From Caenorhabditis elegans (taxonomy: Eukaryota; Nematoda; Chromadorea; Rhabditida; Rhabditidae), in contig NC_003282.8 of NCBI RefSeq assembly GCF_000002985.6, forward strand, positions 11,780,001-11,844,000: 64,000 bases of DNA. Direction: 5' to 3'. Position 1 is the stretch's first letter, and each line of letters opens with the position of its first letter. The notes under the pieces were generated by a model that was not told the origin of the DNA, did not search any database, and worked only from the letters and a program-made list of their open reading frames with translations. This document shows, piece after piece, positions 39,680 through 50,821 of the stretch. A program made the translations under genes and the position numbers.

Positions 39680-40990
39680 ATAATACTCATAAATAGTACT
39701 TTTTTGAACTTTGGGTTATTGAATTTAACTTATACGGAAAATAAAATGTAATTGCAATTGACATCTTTTTTCAACATGGGGCAACTGCGCAGTCCATAAA
39801 AATAGTCATTACATTTTAAAGATTTTAAATTGATTAAACAACGTGACATGTTTTTTCATCCACAACGCTGAAAATTGTTGGCTCAAAAGCTCGAAATCTG
39901 CCGAAAAGCACAAAACACATCCATCGTTATTCCGTATGATCACATACAATCGGCCACTTTGAAGATATATTGAAGAAAAATGTATTTCCAAATGTTTCTC
40001 AATCGGTCTCGTCATGATCTGTGAAAACACATGAAGTCTCCAGAATTAAGTTTTTTTCCGAAAATTATATTGCCCAGGAGCGAAATTTTGAGCTTTTTGC
40101 GCCAAAAGTACGGTACTTAGTCTCGACACGTCTAATATTTGTTGAACGCAAAAAGGTGTGAGTCTTTAAAGAGTACTGTAATTTTAAACTTCTATTGCTG
40201 CGGAATTTTTATCGATGTTTCATAGTTTTTCGACAAAGAATATATTTATTTTCAAAAGAACACTCAAATGTTACCATAAAACACTTAATTTTTAACGAAT
40301 CGTGGAAGAAACTATCAAAAAATTTTCGGCAGCTTAAAGGCGCACACTTTTTCACATTTCATTTAATTTTTCGTGTTGAGACCTTCTAAGAGGTTAATGC
40401 AAATGTTTTATCCTATTTATGCTCCTTCATCGAAATCTGAAAATAAATTCCATTCCATTACTCGAAAAACTCCTGGAAAGTTGTGATGAAATTCGGACAA
40501 CCGGAAAAGTTCACCAAACATTTATGTTCAAAAAGATCTAAAAATAAAGATCGGGGATAATAAGAGAAAAATGGAAGATGGGGGTTCATTATACTTTACA
40601 GCACATAATAATCATAGAACAATACGCCATTTTAGGAATGACAATAGTGACGGAGTGAATTACAGCGAAATAGAGCATGAAGAGAATTATGGCTTGGAGA
40701 TCTAGAGCACTTGAAGACCGAATTTTCTTTCATGATGCTATTGCGCAGTGTTGTATGGAGTATTGGTGAATACGTTAAGTCTAAAACAAAAACGGTGATT
40801 AGGCAACTCTCTCGGCTAACGTACCGGAAATGTTGGAGGATAACTGAAAGTTGAAGAGATGCGAGGAAAGAGAACGGAGTTCAGCTCTCTGAAAACCGAA
40901 ACTATTTTTTCGAAGCAAGATTTGATGTGAAAGGAAAAGAGGAAAAAGGTCAGCTTTATATAATGGCAATAAAACATTTTGAAATCGTAC

Positions 40991-41897
40991 TTAGTTTCCA
41001 GCTTCCTGGTTTCCCTCCTGCTCTTGATCTTCAGCTCCAACGTCAGATGTCCAGAGAGTGAGATTGTCACGTAGAAGTTGCATGATCAAGGTCGAGTCCT
41101 TGTACGAATCCTCGTTCAACGTGTCGAGCTCAGCAATAGCATCATCGAAAGCCTGTTTCGCGAGTTGGCAAGCGTGCTCTGGAGTGTTCAAGATCTCGTA
41201 GTAGAAGACAGAGAAGTTGAGGGCAAGTCCAAGGCGAATTGGGTGGGTTGGCTGCATCTTGTCCTTAGCGATATCAAGAGCCTCCTGAAAGTCATGCCAT
41301 TTACATCAAGAATTTAGTTATTTTCAAATACCTGGTAAGCCTTCTGGGACTTCTCAACAACGGCAGCGCGATCCTCTGAAGCGACCTCGGCGAGGTATCT
41401 GTAGTAATCTCCTTTCATCTTGAGATAGAAGACCTTCGACTCAGCAGCTCCAGCCTTGACAATGAGGAACTCGTCGAGGAGCTTGAGCACATCTTGGCAG
41501 ATGTCGTTGAGTTCTTGCTCAACCTGAAATAATGTAAATAAGTTACTAAAATTCTTGAAATTAATAAAATCTTGCTTGGTGTAGTTACCTTGACGCGGTA
41601 TTCCTTGGCGAGTTGTTGCTTCTTCTCGGATCCCTCGGTCTTTTGCTCAATGGAAGAGATAACTCTCCACGATGAACGGCGAGCTCCGACGACGTTTTTG
41701 TAGGCAACAGAGAGAAGGTTACGCTCTTCGTTGGAAAGCTCCTGTCCCTGCTCGGTCACCTGAAAAATAGTAAATTTGAAACCTCCGTAAATGATGTTTT
41801 ATCTTACTTTCTTCATGGCGGCAGCCATATCATCGTATCGCTCGGCTTGTTCGGCAAGCTTGGCGCGTTGAACGAGCTCTTCCACGGTATCGGACAT
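40991..41897 (-). CDS. par-5: 14-3-3 protein PAR-5
   Basis: Four exons: 41897-41808, 41759-41589, 41523-41332 and 41284-40991 (TAA), all phase 0, giving 248 residues. It begins [20 protein letters not shown] and ends EGNQEAGN. All phosphopeptide-pocket residues are visible: the lysine and arginine of [15 protein letters not shown], arginine and tyrosine of DYYRYLAEV, and asparagines of [13 protein letters not shown] and LLRDNLTLW. 14-3-3 dimers bind phosphorylated client proteins. In C. elegans PAR-5 is required for embryonic polarity and acts in the cytoplasm and cortex. An acceptor (GTTTCAG) 20 bases upstream of the ATG fits trans-splicing. The sequence matches PAR-5 as I recall it, so the name is given with confidence. 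The upstream neighbour is a truncated paralogue on the opposite strand. Confidence 0.96.
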
Positions 41898-43515
41898 TTT
41901 TTCAGTGAGCAAGTCTTCTGAAACAAAATTTATAATGAAATATTGAGAACGAAAAGAGAAGAACATAGGCGAGAGTAATAATCGAAACGGAGAGCCCTAG
42001 AACATTCGAAACAGCCCGCACGACGTTTGAAAGAAGAAAAATCGATGGACAGCAGTGCCGGCCGATGAGAGAGCGCGTGCCGCCGCCGTCGCATGACAAC
42101 AACTAAAGTGGGCAACGCACACTCACTCAATTTGTGTCTGTCCGTCTTTTTCTCTGGCGCACACATTCGCTCCTCATATATAGCATTGTCTACACAAAAA
42201 ATTTCAGATTTTTTGGGCATTTGATAAGAAAACACGGGAATAGAAGGATGAATGGCAGTGGTGACAACGGGCGCAGCAAGCACACTAATCTTTCGGTGAG
42301 CACGTTACACAAAACTCAGGAGGTTTCGTCAGGACTTTTACCTGAACAACGCAAAAAAATAATTTTCGAGAATTGCTAAATCGTGTTGGTGGGGATTAGG
42401 ATATAATTAAAGAAAAAATCACTATTTTGGGCCAACATTTGAAAATCGAGGAAGAAATCAGAGGAAATGATAGCTTTTAGACAGAAAATTGAGGGCAAGA
42501 GGAGCATAAAAGCGAGAAGGATAATTTTACAAAAAAAAATTGTGATGAAATGAGCATTGAATCGTTGAATTCTAGAAGAAACCAGCAACAAATTCGCGGA
42601 AATTCCGCGGTTCGAATACGTTTTTTCGCGGGGCTTCTTTTTTCGCGGCGAAATATCGCGCAGAGGGAATAGCTTGCGCCTTTAAAGAAAATGGCGGTTC
42701 ATTCGAAAAAAAAAGGCTCTGCGTGTTAAAACATGTTATGAAACGACAGAAATTTCTTTTTTTCTAGAAACATGAAATTGGAGAACAGTAATCGGTTGGA
42801 AGTTCTCCGACCGCCGTCGTTCAAAGCATTATCAGTGTAACAGTGAATGCAGTTTAAATTGATAAGTTTTCCATGGAGAATCGAAAAAATTGGTTGCAAA
42901 ATATATTCTTTTTACAAAGAAGATTGTAAGCAATTTTTAAAAATTTTTGAAAAACGTTTAAACGAAAAATGCATATAATATACGGTTGAATGAAGAAAAA
43001 GAAAAGATCGAGCAGCGAAATGAGCGAATCTTTGGGTTTCTACATGAAATCTGACGGAAAATGAATATTTAAATGAATCTACACAAAAAGCGTGCACTGT
43101 TCAGCGGAGCATTATTGCGCGGGAACATTTAACGTTTCGAAAATGCCTCGAGTTCGCAAATGAACATCGCGATTTCAAGCTGAAATATTTATAAAATCGG
43201 GGAAGGTTTTTTTTAAAATTTGTTGACATCGGGGGATTGGCCACGCCCATAGAACCGTGCGGAGGTTGCAAAATTTGATCGTGGGCGTGGCCCGTCCCAC
43301 AGATTGGGTTCCCCCGATCCGAATCCCTCGCCGCCGTTAATCGTCCGATTCGTCTGGTCTCAAGAATAGTAGTATTTGAATTGCCGCGAAACCGTACTCC
43401 ACGCCACTATTCATCAAACTATATCAAACTATATATCAAACTATTTTTGAACTGCCCCGCCTGTTTGGCTTGAGACTATGCGCTAAATGATGAAACTAAG
43501 GCTCTCTTCGGTGGC
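41898..43515. other. Shared head-to-head upstream region of par-5 and the truncated 14-3-3 copy
   Basis: The par-5 leader and promoter lie next to 41897, with the splice acceptor at 41918-41920 (minus strand). Further on are polypurine stretches and an inverted pair of GGCCACGCCCA boxes at 43241-43290. No other gene was seen. Confidence 0.5.
43235..43300. repeat. Inverted pair of GC boxes
   Basis: TTGGCCACGCCCA at about 43239-43251 and TGGGCGTGGCC at about 43281-43291 are complementary arms around a 29-base loop. They resemble SP/KLF-type boxes and lie about 220-280 bases upstream of the 14-3-3-like ATG. Confidence 0.7.
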
Positions 43516-43938
43516 ATGGTCGCCGACCATTTTAGGTATCTGGTCCAATACGACGATATCAACAGAGAAGAGCATGCACACAAGTCGCGAATCGCTTATC
43601 AGGTATTTGAATAACTAAATTCTTGATGTAAATGAAATGACTTTCAGGAGGCTCTTGGTATCGCTAAGGACAAGATGCAGCCAACTCACCCAATTCGCCT
43701 TGGACTTGCCCTCAATGCAAGCGCCTTAAACTTCGATGTCCTGAATCTTCCCAAAGAAGCCAACGAAATTGCACAGAGTGCTCTTGATAGTGCTCATCGC
43801 GAATTGGAGAAGATGAAGAGCTCACTGGATTCGTACGATATCTCGAACTTGAAACGTGCTCGTACACTTTACGATCTATTGAAGAGTACTCACGAGCAGC
43901 GTGTCGACGGAAAAGAAGGAGAAGAGGCTGATAATTGA
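43516..43938 (+). CDS. Truncated 14-3-3-like protein (partial duplicate)
   Basis: Two exons, 43516-43602 and 43648-43938 (TGA), give 125 residues from MVADHFRYLVQYDDINREEH. It aligns with the C-terminal half of PAR-5: [20 protein letters not shown] is nearly the same, and the intron sits at the same place and phase with a GACTTTCAG|GAGGCTCTTG junction matching par-5. It keeps the FRY pair and LGLALN asparagine. It lacks the N-terminal helices that make the dimer and the first basic pocket residues, and the late asparagine is gone. The frame is open upstream to a TGA at about 43473, so no full-length protein is possible without a distant exon. It may be a small protein or a decaying duplicate. 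Confidence 0.75.
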
Positions 43939-44424
43939 AATTTTTCTGGATATTCAATTTTTTTTCGCAGTGAAAAAACATGTTTCTTATGATTTTTTCT
44001 TGAGAAAACAAGGGAATATGCTGAAACGCATTCATTTTTTGAAGTAGGAGCGAGTGATGGTGGTAATGAGGGTGGAGAGGACTTGAAGTCCAGGTCGTCT
44101 TCTTCGGTGGGTGGCGTCGGTTCGGGGCAAACCCTCATTTACTAGCGTGCTCCTTCACTTGAACGCTCAATCCCTAACGATGGCTCAATCCCTTTGATGC
44201 TCAGCATCATTATTGCTTATATTTTAAAAAAATACAGTTAGTCTGTCCGGACTCCGGAGTTTGTAGTGTATGCAGGCTTTGTAGTGTGCAAAGTTTTGGA
44301 TTATCATTTACTATATATACAAAGCGCTTATTCCGTTTGTTCATAGTTTGTATGTAGTCTTTATAGTCTGCGAAGTTTTAGCTTCTGGAGGGATTGTGAG
44401 TTGGGGTTAGTGTACAGATATAAT

Positions 44425-44665
44425 CGGAGTACTGTAGTATTACAATAGTGATACGGTAGGAGTACTGTATGATTACGGTAGTTTCAGAAAAATTACTTTT
44501 CAGCTCCAGAAGTCGGGGGCCGCGCCGGAGGTGCGGTCCACGGTTGGTAAAGGGATATTGGTTTAGGGTTAATGGAGTGACATGGTCGGGGTGCTGTAGT
44601 AGTACTGTAGAGGTACTGTAGAGGTACTGTAGGAGTACTGTAGGATTACTGTAGATTTTATACTG
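44425..44665. repeat. TACTGTAG-word tandem repeats
   Basis: Dense GTACTGTAG(A/G)G words, most regular at 44593-44665 with ten-base spacing (gtactgtagaggtactgtag). Open frames over this stretch are artefacts of the repeat. Confidence 0.75.
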
Positions 44666-44684
44666 TAGACACATCGTGGTGAGA

Positions 44685-44895
44685 CCTTCTGGCGAAAAAT
44701 TCAAATTTCCTGAGAATAATTTTGGCGGGAAGTTTAAATTTTCTGAAAAAGTCATTTTAGCGGGAAATTCAAATTTTCTAAAAAACATTTTGGCGGGAAA
44801 TTCAACTTTTCTGAAGAATACTTTTTTGGCGGGAAACTTAAATTTTCTGAATAAAAAACATTTTGGCGGGAAATTTAAATTTTCTGAAAAAAACT
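44685..44895. repeat. Minisatellite, units of about 31-43 bases
   Basis: Six or so units of tttggcgggaaattcaaatt-ttctgaa type. They produce a spurious repetitive open frame (FPAKMFFRKFE-like) on the minus strand. Confidence 0.85.
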
Positions 44896-45414
44896 TTGGA
44901 TGTTCAGAACACAATTTCAGTCAAAAACCTGAGGTATAGTTGAACATGTTCCAAAATCGAGTTCACTTTGGATGCTTACATCTCCGTGGAAAAAATTTTA
45001 TGGCAAAGTTGTCAACTACAAAGTTGATTATTTTAATCTGAAGTACAACTTTTTAGTTGATGGTTTTTCATCAAAAAAAATTGGTGGTCGAGATAAAGTT
45101 GTGAGAAATGCAGCAGTATTGTATATACATCCCAGAATCACTTTGAGTTATTAATTCCTCAACTGAATAGATAACTAACTTTTTCACTAAATGGTTTTCA
45201 TTAGAAAATCTAAAAAAAGACATCTAAAAAAACAGTGTCATTTGCTAAGTTTTGAGTGTACCTTCACCACTGTGAGCCCTAGTGGCAATTCAAAAATTTA
45301 ATTTTGCGAATAAAAAAATTTCGAAAAAATATAATTTTAGAACAGTATCATTTTCCAAATCTTTTGGGGCAAATCATTTCTTCATATTTATCTTCCCATT
45401 TTCCCACCAGGGCT

Positions 45415-46508
45415 GGGACTTTTTCGAAATTCCATTTTCGAAAACGAAAACGAAAATTTTCGTTTTAAAACACGAAAACGAAAACGAAAACGAAAATGGC
45501 ACAAACTGTACTTACGGTTTTTAGACCATATGTTGCCTCAAAAGCTTTTTTGTTGGCAAATACTTATTTAATTCTCTCTCATTGACTTACTTTGCTCATT
45601 AACTCACTTTTTCAAAAAAGATGCATATGTAAATAATATGATAGGACGTTTCTTTGTTCAGAGCTCCAAAGAATGTTGGGCTGCCTTACCGAAAGTATTG
45701 AATTTGGCTAGAAATTTATTCAAGCAGGAAATACAACTTTTTTCTGCAATATCTAATAGTAAGAAATTTTTGATGATACTTAAAAATTTTTGTTTTTTTT
45801 TTGTTTTGAAAACAATTTCCGATGTCGAAATTTTTTCAAACTTTTTATTCGAAAACTTTTCACAAATTACCATATATTCTTTATTAGTGCTGCATCTCCA
45901 GTAGTACTGCAGTCTCTAATAGTGCTGGATTCGAAAAGCGCCTGGAAATTAGTGTTACATGCAGCACTGATAGAGAATATACGGTAATCAGATATTAGTC
46001 AAAAAGTGCCTAATTTGTTATTTCTTTAATTAAAATGTTCAAAACACGATTTCAGATTAAAAATTGAGCTACAGTAGAATCCTTATTTTCGAAAAAGGCA
46101 TTAAGTTCTACATCCTATATATAACTCAGCGGAAAAAAGTATGTTTTAATGACCAATTAACAAATCGTTTGAACAAGGAAACGTCCTGTCATAAAATGAA
46201 TGAATCTATTTTGACGTAAAAGAGTCGTTTAATTTTTATCCAAAACTGAGAACTGTTGCATTTTTTGTTCTTAAAGTTGATCTTCAGTAATAAGTTTGAG
46301 GAGAAAATAATTGATTTTTCAATACTATCCACACCGGAGAGCAAAATTTCGGCGATAGTTCCAAAAAAAAATGAGAAAAAACCAAGTTTAAATAAAGTCG
46401 TTCTATTTTCGTTTTTCGAACACTTTCGAAAACGAAAACGAAAAAATTCGTTTTCGTCAAAACCCCGAAAATAACGAAAAAACGAAAACGCGAAAACGAA
46501 AAAGTCCC
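45415..46508. mobile_element. Foldback-type element with GAAAAC repeats at both ends
   Basis: GGGACTTTTTCG at 45415 is matched by the inverted CGAAAAAGTCCC at 46497-46508. Both ends carry runs of (CGAAAA)n, at 45430-45497 and 46425-46500. The interior contains a hairpin repeat at 45870-45980 and no transposase. It is probably non-autonomous. Confidence 0.55.
45870..45984. mobile_element. Hairpin MITE, short copy
   Basis: Left end TACCATATATTCTTTATTAG and right end GATAGAGAATATACGGTA are inverted repeats, with internal gtgctgca/tgcagcac arms. It is the same family as 54711-55129. Confidence 0.7.
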
Positions 46509-46754
46509 TTTCCCACTCCATTTCAAACTTTTTTATTGCATTTTTTTCTCGTCCTATTTTCTGTCGATTTTTGCCCATTTTTTCCCAACCGTTCCCCGCG
46601 TTCTCCTCCTTCTCTTCCTCTTTTCTTCCTAGCTCTCTTCTGCAAAATCTCCAATTTCATTGTTTTTTTTCGAGGAATTCGCACCCATACTCCCGAATAT
46701 TACTATCATTAATTTTTTGTTTTGCTTTTTGAAACAGAAATATTATCAAAATAT

Positions 46755-46916
46755 ACTGTCATGTGAAACGTGGCTTATTTTTTATTTTGTTTGTTATTTA
46801 AGCTCCTCCCATTTTTTTAAATAAACTAATCAATGAAAATTTCAACGAAATGTCAGGAATGGGAGGAGCTTGAATAAAAAACAAAATAAAAAATAAGCCA
46901 CGTTCCACATGACAGT
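46755..46916. mobile_element. Palindromic MITE of 162 bp
   Basis: ACTGTCATGTGAAACGTGGC at the left end is the near-exact complement of the right end (GCCACGTTCCACATGACAGT). The arms extend about 60 bases through AAAATAAAAAATAAG to the paired GCTCCTCCCATT / AATGGGAGGAGC. Confidence 0.85.
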
Positions 46917-46921
46917 TTATA

Positions 46922-47200
46922 CAGGGTGCGCCAAAAGTATGGTAACACGTGAAGCGCTCTTTTACATGAGCTTTTCGCGCGGCTGCCAAGTCATACGTAC
47001 ATTTTTCTAACGATTACTGATAGCTGAATAAATTTCCTTCAATTTGACCCAAAATTTGTAATGTTTCCCCATAAGGTGCGATCTTAATCACCTCGGCAAT
47101 CTGATGAGCCCTTTGGCCGAAACGGTGTTTTGACACGCGGCACTTCCCACACAAATACACATCCCACGCACGCCAATAATTTTCCGATGTTTAATTTTTT
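46922..47200 (-). mobile_element. Mariner-type transposon relic, copy B
   Basis: Starts TA|CAGGGTGCGCCAAAAGTATG. The minus strand reads 3' transposase-like sequence (TSENYWRAWDVYLC, later KIAPYGETLQILG) to a TAA at about 47012. It carries 55 bases (47034-47088) missing from copy A. The other end of the element is absent. It directly abuts the palindromic MITE. Confidence 0.7.
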
Positions 47201-47332
47201 ATGTTAAATTTAAAGTTAAAGAAGTTTGGGAAATCCCGCAATTCCTAGTCTTTTATAGGTTGCTTGTTTGAAAACTTAATATTCGTTAGGTATGCATGTG
47301 CTTCTCTTTTTCTTTCTTTTGGGTTACGTCAA

Positions 47333-48400
47333 CTGAGATAAATCGAACCACGCAGGCGCCGCTCCAAACCACGCAGGCAACGCGTACAAACCACGCTCAA
47401 GAATGCCAGTCCCTGCGTGGTTTCAACGCGTTGCCTGCGTGGTTTGGAGGCGACGCCTGCGTGGTCTTGCAGCAATGGCAGTTCGCAGCCCGCTCCTTCC
47501 CCTTCCTACCGTTTAACCAACTAAAACGCAAATTACGATTGTTTTTCAAAAATATTGTTTATTTATTAACTAAAAAACAAAAAAAACACCAAAAAAGTCA
47601 CGAAATGTACAGAAAACTGACTATTGTGATGAAATTCCTAATAAAATCAAACAAAAAACGAATTGATGAATAATTACAATATTCTAACAACGAAAATCTC
47701 AAAAATAACAACAAAAAAAGGGTGGGAAGCAAAATAAAGTCCATTAGGCAGTTGTTTTCGTCCCAGTGATCAGTGCGATGGTGTGTCCTTTTCCTGGCTC
47801 ATCTTTTTCCGTGCGTTCAAGCTGCAATATTATTGATTTTTGGAAATACAAATTGATAGAAGGGTGTTTACCATTTTTGATCCACCTGTCGGGAGAAAAC
47901 ATCGCCAAAATCCGCACTCGGGAACTGTCCTTCGAATCCGGCTACAGCATGTAGAATATTGTAAAAAACGCCTGAAAATTTTTGTTTAAAAAAATATGGC
48001 CAAGAATAGCTTACTGATACCTGAAAACCTGAAAACAATTATTGAGTTTCATGAAGACATTGAAAATTAATATAAAAGTGCTTTTTGCAAGAAAAAAAAC
48101 GGAAAATTCCATTAAATTAGGAAAAAAAAATAGAAGAAAAAGTTGTTCAAGAGGAGTACGCAGCCATTGGCCTAGGAATCCCGCGCGTGGCTGAGCGTTG
48201 GCTGCCTGCATGGTATGTAGGCGTCACCTGCGTGGTTTTGCAGCCACTGCCAATAGCTGCACACCGTCAAGTCGCCTGCGTGGTTCTTAGGCGTCACCTG
48301 CGTGCTTTTGGTTGCATGCGTGGTCTTGACGCGTTGCCTGCGTGGTGGGCAGTCACCTGCGTGGTTTGGAGCGGTGCCTGCGTGGTTCGATTTATCTGAG
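47333..48400. mobile_element. Foldback element with CCACGCAGG minisatellite termini
   Basis: The left end CTGAGATAAATCGAACCACG, continuing to 47378, is the inverse complement of 48355-48400 with about two mismatches. Further inward the ends are minisatellite-like (accacgcaggc at left, gcctgcgtggt at right). Length is 1068 bases. The centre carries spliced minus-strand coding exons but no transposase. Confidence 0.8.
47744..47971 (-). CDS. C-terminal exon pair inside the foldback element
   Basis: A TTTTCAG acceptor at 47972 opens an exon 47971-47886 reading VFYNILHAVAGFEGQFPSAD and ending FSRQ at a CAG|gtggat donor. After a 64-base intron with TTGCAG, exon 47821-47744 reads LERTEKDEPGKGHTIALITG and ends TKTTA, stop. 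Phases agree. The upstream part is missing or unrecognised, and the acceptor requires a phase-1 exon. It looks like the end of a real gene captured or duplicated in the element. I do not recognise the family. Confidence 0.4.
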
Positions 48401-48719
48401 AATGACGGTTTTTTCAGAAAGATAGTAGTTGCATTCTACCAAAACACGGACTTGTTCCAATTGGTCATCTTAATTTGTTGCTTCCTCCTCCACTATTCAA
48501 TTGTTTGTTTGATATGTTGATTTTTGTTTGTGATTGATTGTTTTTTGAAATTTTGAATATTTGAGAAGAAATAAATAAACTTTTTTCTCTTACTTTTCCA
48601 AGTCTTAGTCCTATATAGGTCCTATGAACCAATTGAAAAATACAATTGAATTGATTTATTGTTAGTTGAACAGGTCTCACAATAATTTGTATGTACTTAT
48701 TTCTGGAAATGCAGAGTAG

Positions 48720-48972
48720 AAAGAGCAGGTGTGTCTCGATAGGAATCTAAGGCATAGGGTCAATCTGACAGGGATGGCTATACACAGTTAATGGCCAATG
48801 TAGCCATTCACAACGTCAAATCGATACTAAACCATTTGCTCTTTTTATCCAATAATAGTCTTTGTTACTCTTAAAAAATCCCTCTCTCTTTCTCTGTCTG
48901 CTAGTGTATTTTCAGTTATTTTTCAGACTAACTTGAACAAATATTTTCAGTTCTACCTGCGACTCCAAAATC
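48720..48972 (+). promoter_or_regulatory. Duplicated 5' block of the F-box-like array
   Basis: Blocks such as TCAATCTGACAGGGATGGCTA, split by small changes, and CATTTGCTCTTTTTATCC recur upstream of the copies at 54388 (54150-54387) and 58980 (58720-58979). A partial block lies at 58400-58445. The block ends in a TATTTTCAG acceptor just before the ATG. Confidence 0.6.
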
Positions 48973-50446
48973 ATGGTTCTATCTAACTTCCCACTTCTGT
49001 TGCTACCCGAAAACGCTAAAAAACATGTTCTACAAACAATGGACACTGTTTTTTGTAAGTTTCACAAACATTTTTATCATTTTTTCGGTCTGAACATTTT
49101 GGAACTTACTGATTAAGCTTTTGGATGAATTTAGATTTTTCGCAATTCTTATCTCAACAAAATCTTAAGTTGCTCCGGATTTTCTTTCTCTGGATTTTCC
49201 GTCCCCAGTTGTCCAGAATTTAGTACCACCCACTTTTTCGTTTTTTTTTTTTTGAGTTTTTGAGTAATTTTTATCGTGCTCAGCCTGACTTTTTTGTTTT
49301 AAATTGAATATTGGAGTCCCTTTTTAGCATTTTCAAGCTAAAAACCTACAAGTGACAGTCCATTTTTGAATTTGTTTATCAAATAGTTTGAATGTTTAGA
49401 CTACCCTGATTCAAAAAAATTATTAAAACTTAAAGTTTTGATTTTTGCAGACTCTCACTTTCATTTTGCTCGAAAAGAACAAAGAAGATTGTACAGTCGT
49501 TGAAGATAAAGTTTCAAAAATTTGAAATCACATTTGCTCACACAAATAAAATTCGCATAATTTTCCGTACGTCGCGCGTTTTACTGGATCTTGTGCGTTG
49601 TGACGAGTATTCAAAGCAAAATCAAGATATTTTTCAAATTGATGTCAGAGCCTCCGAGGAAAGAAATAACGTCCAAGAAAATAGACGAAGAATGTATAAA
49701 CAAAGATGGGAAAAGATGTTTTTTACTTTGGACTACTTGATGTGGCATTATTCGATATTCTCAACACATCAAAAATTGAAGTGTTTTTCATCTTTATGAA
49801 CCGTGATTGTCGCATTTTCGAAAATCTACCTCAGACATTTTGGGAACGGAATGTCAGTCTTATTTCCTTGACTACTCCATATTCAATTGTTTTCTGGGAT
49901 TATTTCTATAATGAAAGCATTATTGAAAACCAGTTATCCAAGGTTGACAAATTACAGCTTTTGCAAAAGCTGTATCTAACCTCACAACCAGGCCACAAAA
50001 TAATAATTCAAAATTTCAAATTGCTCAACGCAAGTCAGTGTTTTTTGTGCAATATCACATTGAACGATTTGATACTAAATAACAGTAGTTTTGCATACTT
50101 GGAATATATGAAGTTTAACGAGAAAGACATCAGCATTTTTCTAAAACATTGGATTAATGGATCAAATGAAAGATTGATTCATTTGTTTTTATCAGGAAAA
50201 CCCGCATTTAATGACAGAGAATTGTCCGTCAAAACTATTCTCAAAGGAATTGATTATGAGAGAGCTTCATCTACCCGAACAATGTCACATTTGCCTAGCT
50301 CATTAAAAGATTTTGTTGAGTATTTCCCAAACACACTCGAAAATGGCTTCGACATTACAAATAAGGAGGGAACTGCTGCAACAGTCACTATAGAAGAATC
50401 TATACCAAACAAGATGCATGTTTCCTTGACTGTCTGGGATGTATAA
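48973..50446 (+). pseudogene. F-box/FBA2 family copy 1, broken
   Basis: Exon 1 (48973-49054) encodes the F-box start MVLSNFPLLLLPENAKKHVL, and exon 2 (49451-50446) the rest of the F-box and an FBA2-like region (ISIFLKHWINGSNERLIHLF, ending SLTVWDV). Compared with the intact copy at 58980, one base is missing before the exon 1 donor (TTTTTT|gt against TTTTCT|gt), which changes the phase. A frame change near 49720-49735, around a run of six T, separates RWEKM from FGLLDVALFDILNT. Without another splice pattern no full protein results. The leader acceptor TATTTTCAG and AATAAA (50703) are intact. Confidence 0.65.
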
Positions 50447-50800
50447 ATTTACAAATGCTTTCTTATTTATTACTATATCGCTTAACGGAACGTCTGCAAC
50501 AATTTCTATACTAATAACTCGAGACATTCTACTTTTTAACCCAAAATTTTTTATCTTTGAAGCATGTTTCTTCTTTCTTTTGTTTTTAAATCATGTAAAT
50601 TTATTCTGTACGTCTTCCTTCCAACTATGCGTTGTTCTTTTTATTTTCCTTCCTTAATATTTCCGTTGTTCCTTAATATTTCCATTAATCTTTTGAGAGA
50701 ATAATAAATATGTAAGATCAGAGCCACCGTATCTAAAAGAAGCGATGAAAATATTAAAATTTGCGCGTCAGATTCGATGTATTAGCTAATCAGCACACAA

Positions 50801-50806
50801 TTTATT
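50801..50806 (-). terminator. Poly(A) signal AATAAA for the proline/lysine-rich gene
   Basis: AATAAA on the minus strand 16 bases after the TGA at 50822. Confidence 0.6.
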
Positions 50807-50821
50807 CAGAAAAACAAGAGT

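Larger units (their letters stand above)
39437..40990. other. Convergent intergenic gap
   Basis: This lies between the transporter and par-5, which are convergent. It contains AATAAA at 39443-39448 and the second copy of the 140-bp palindromic repeat. Nothing else is supported. Confidence 0.6.
43939..48972. other. Repeat-rich intergenic region
   Basis: Five kilobases made mainly of minisatellites, palindromic elements and foldback elements, listed separately. Outside them only AT-rich DNA is seen. Confidence 0.7.

Noticed and set aside
44378-44914. 178-codon open frame on the minus strand
   Set aside because: Its apparent FPAKMFFRKFE-type repeats are the translation of a DNA minisatellite and TACTGTAG repeats.
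47333-48400. Regularly spaced CCACGCAGG repeats as a possible CRISPR-like array
   Set aside because: Spacing is irregular, units are imperfect and inverted at the two ends, and the genome is animal.
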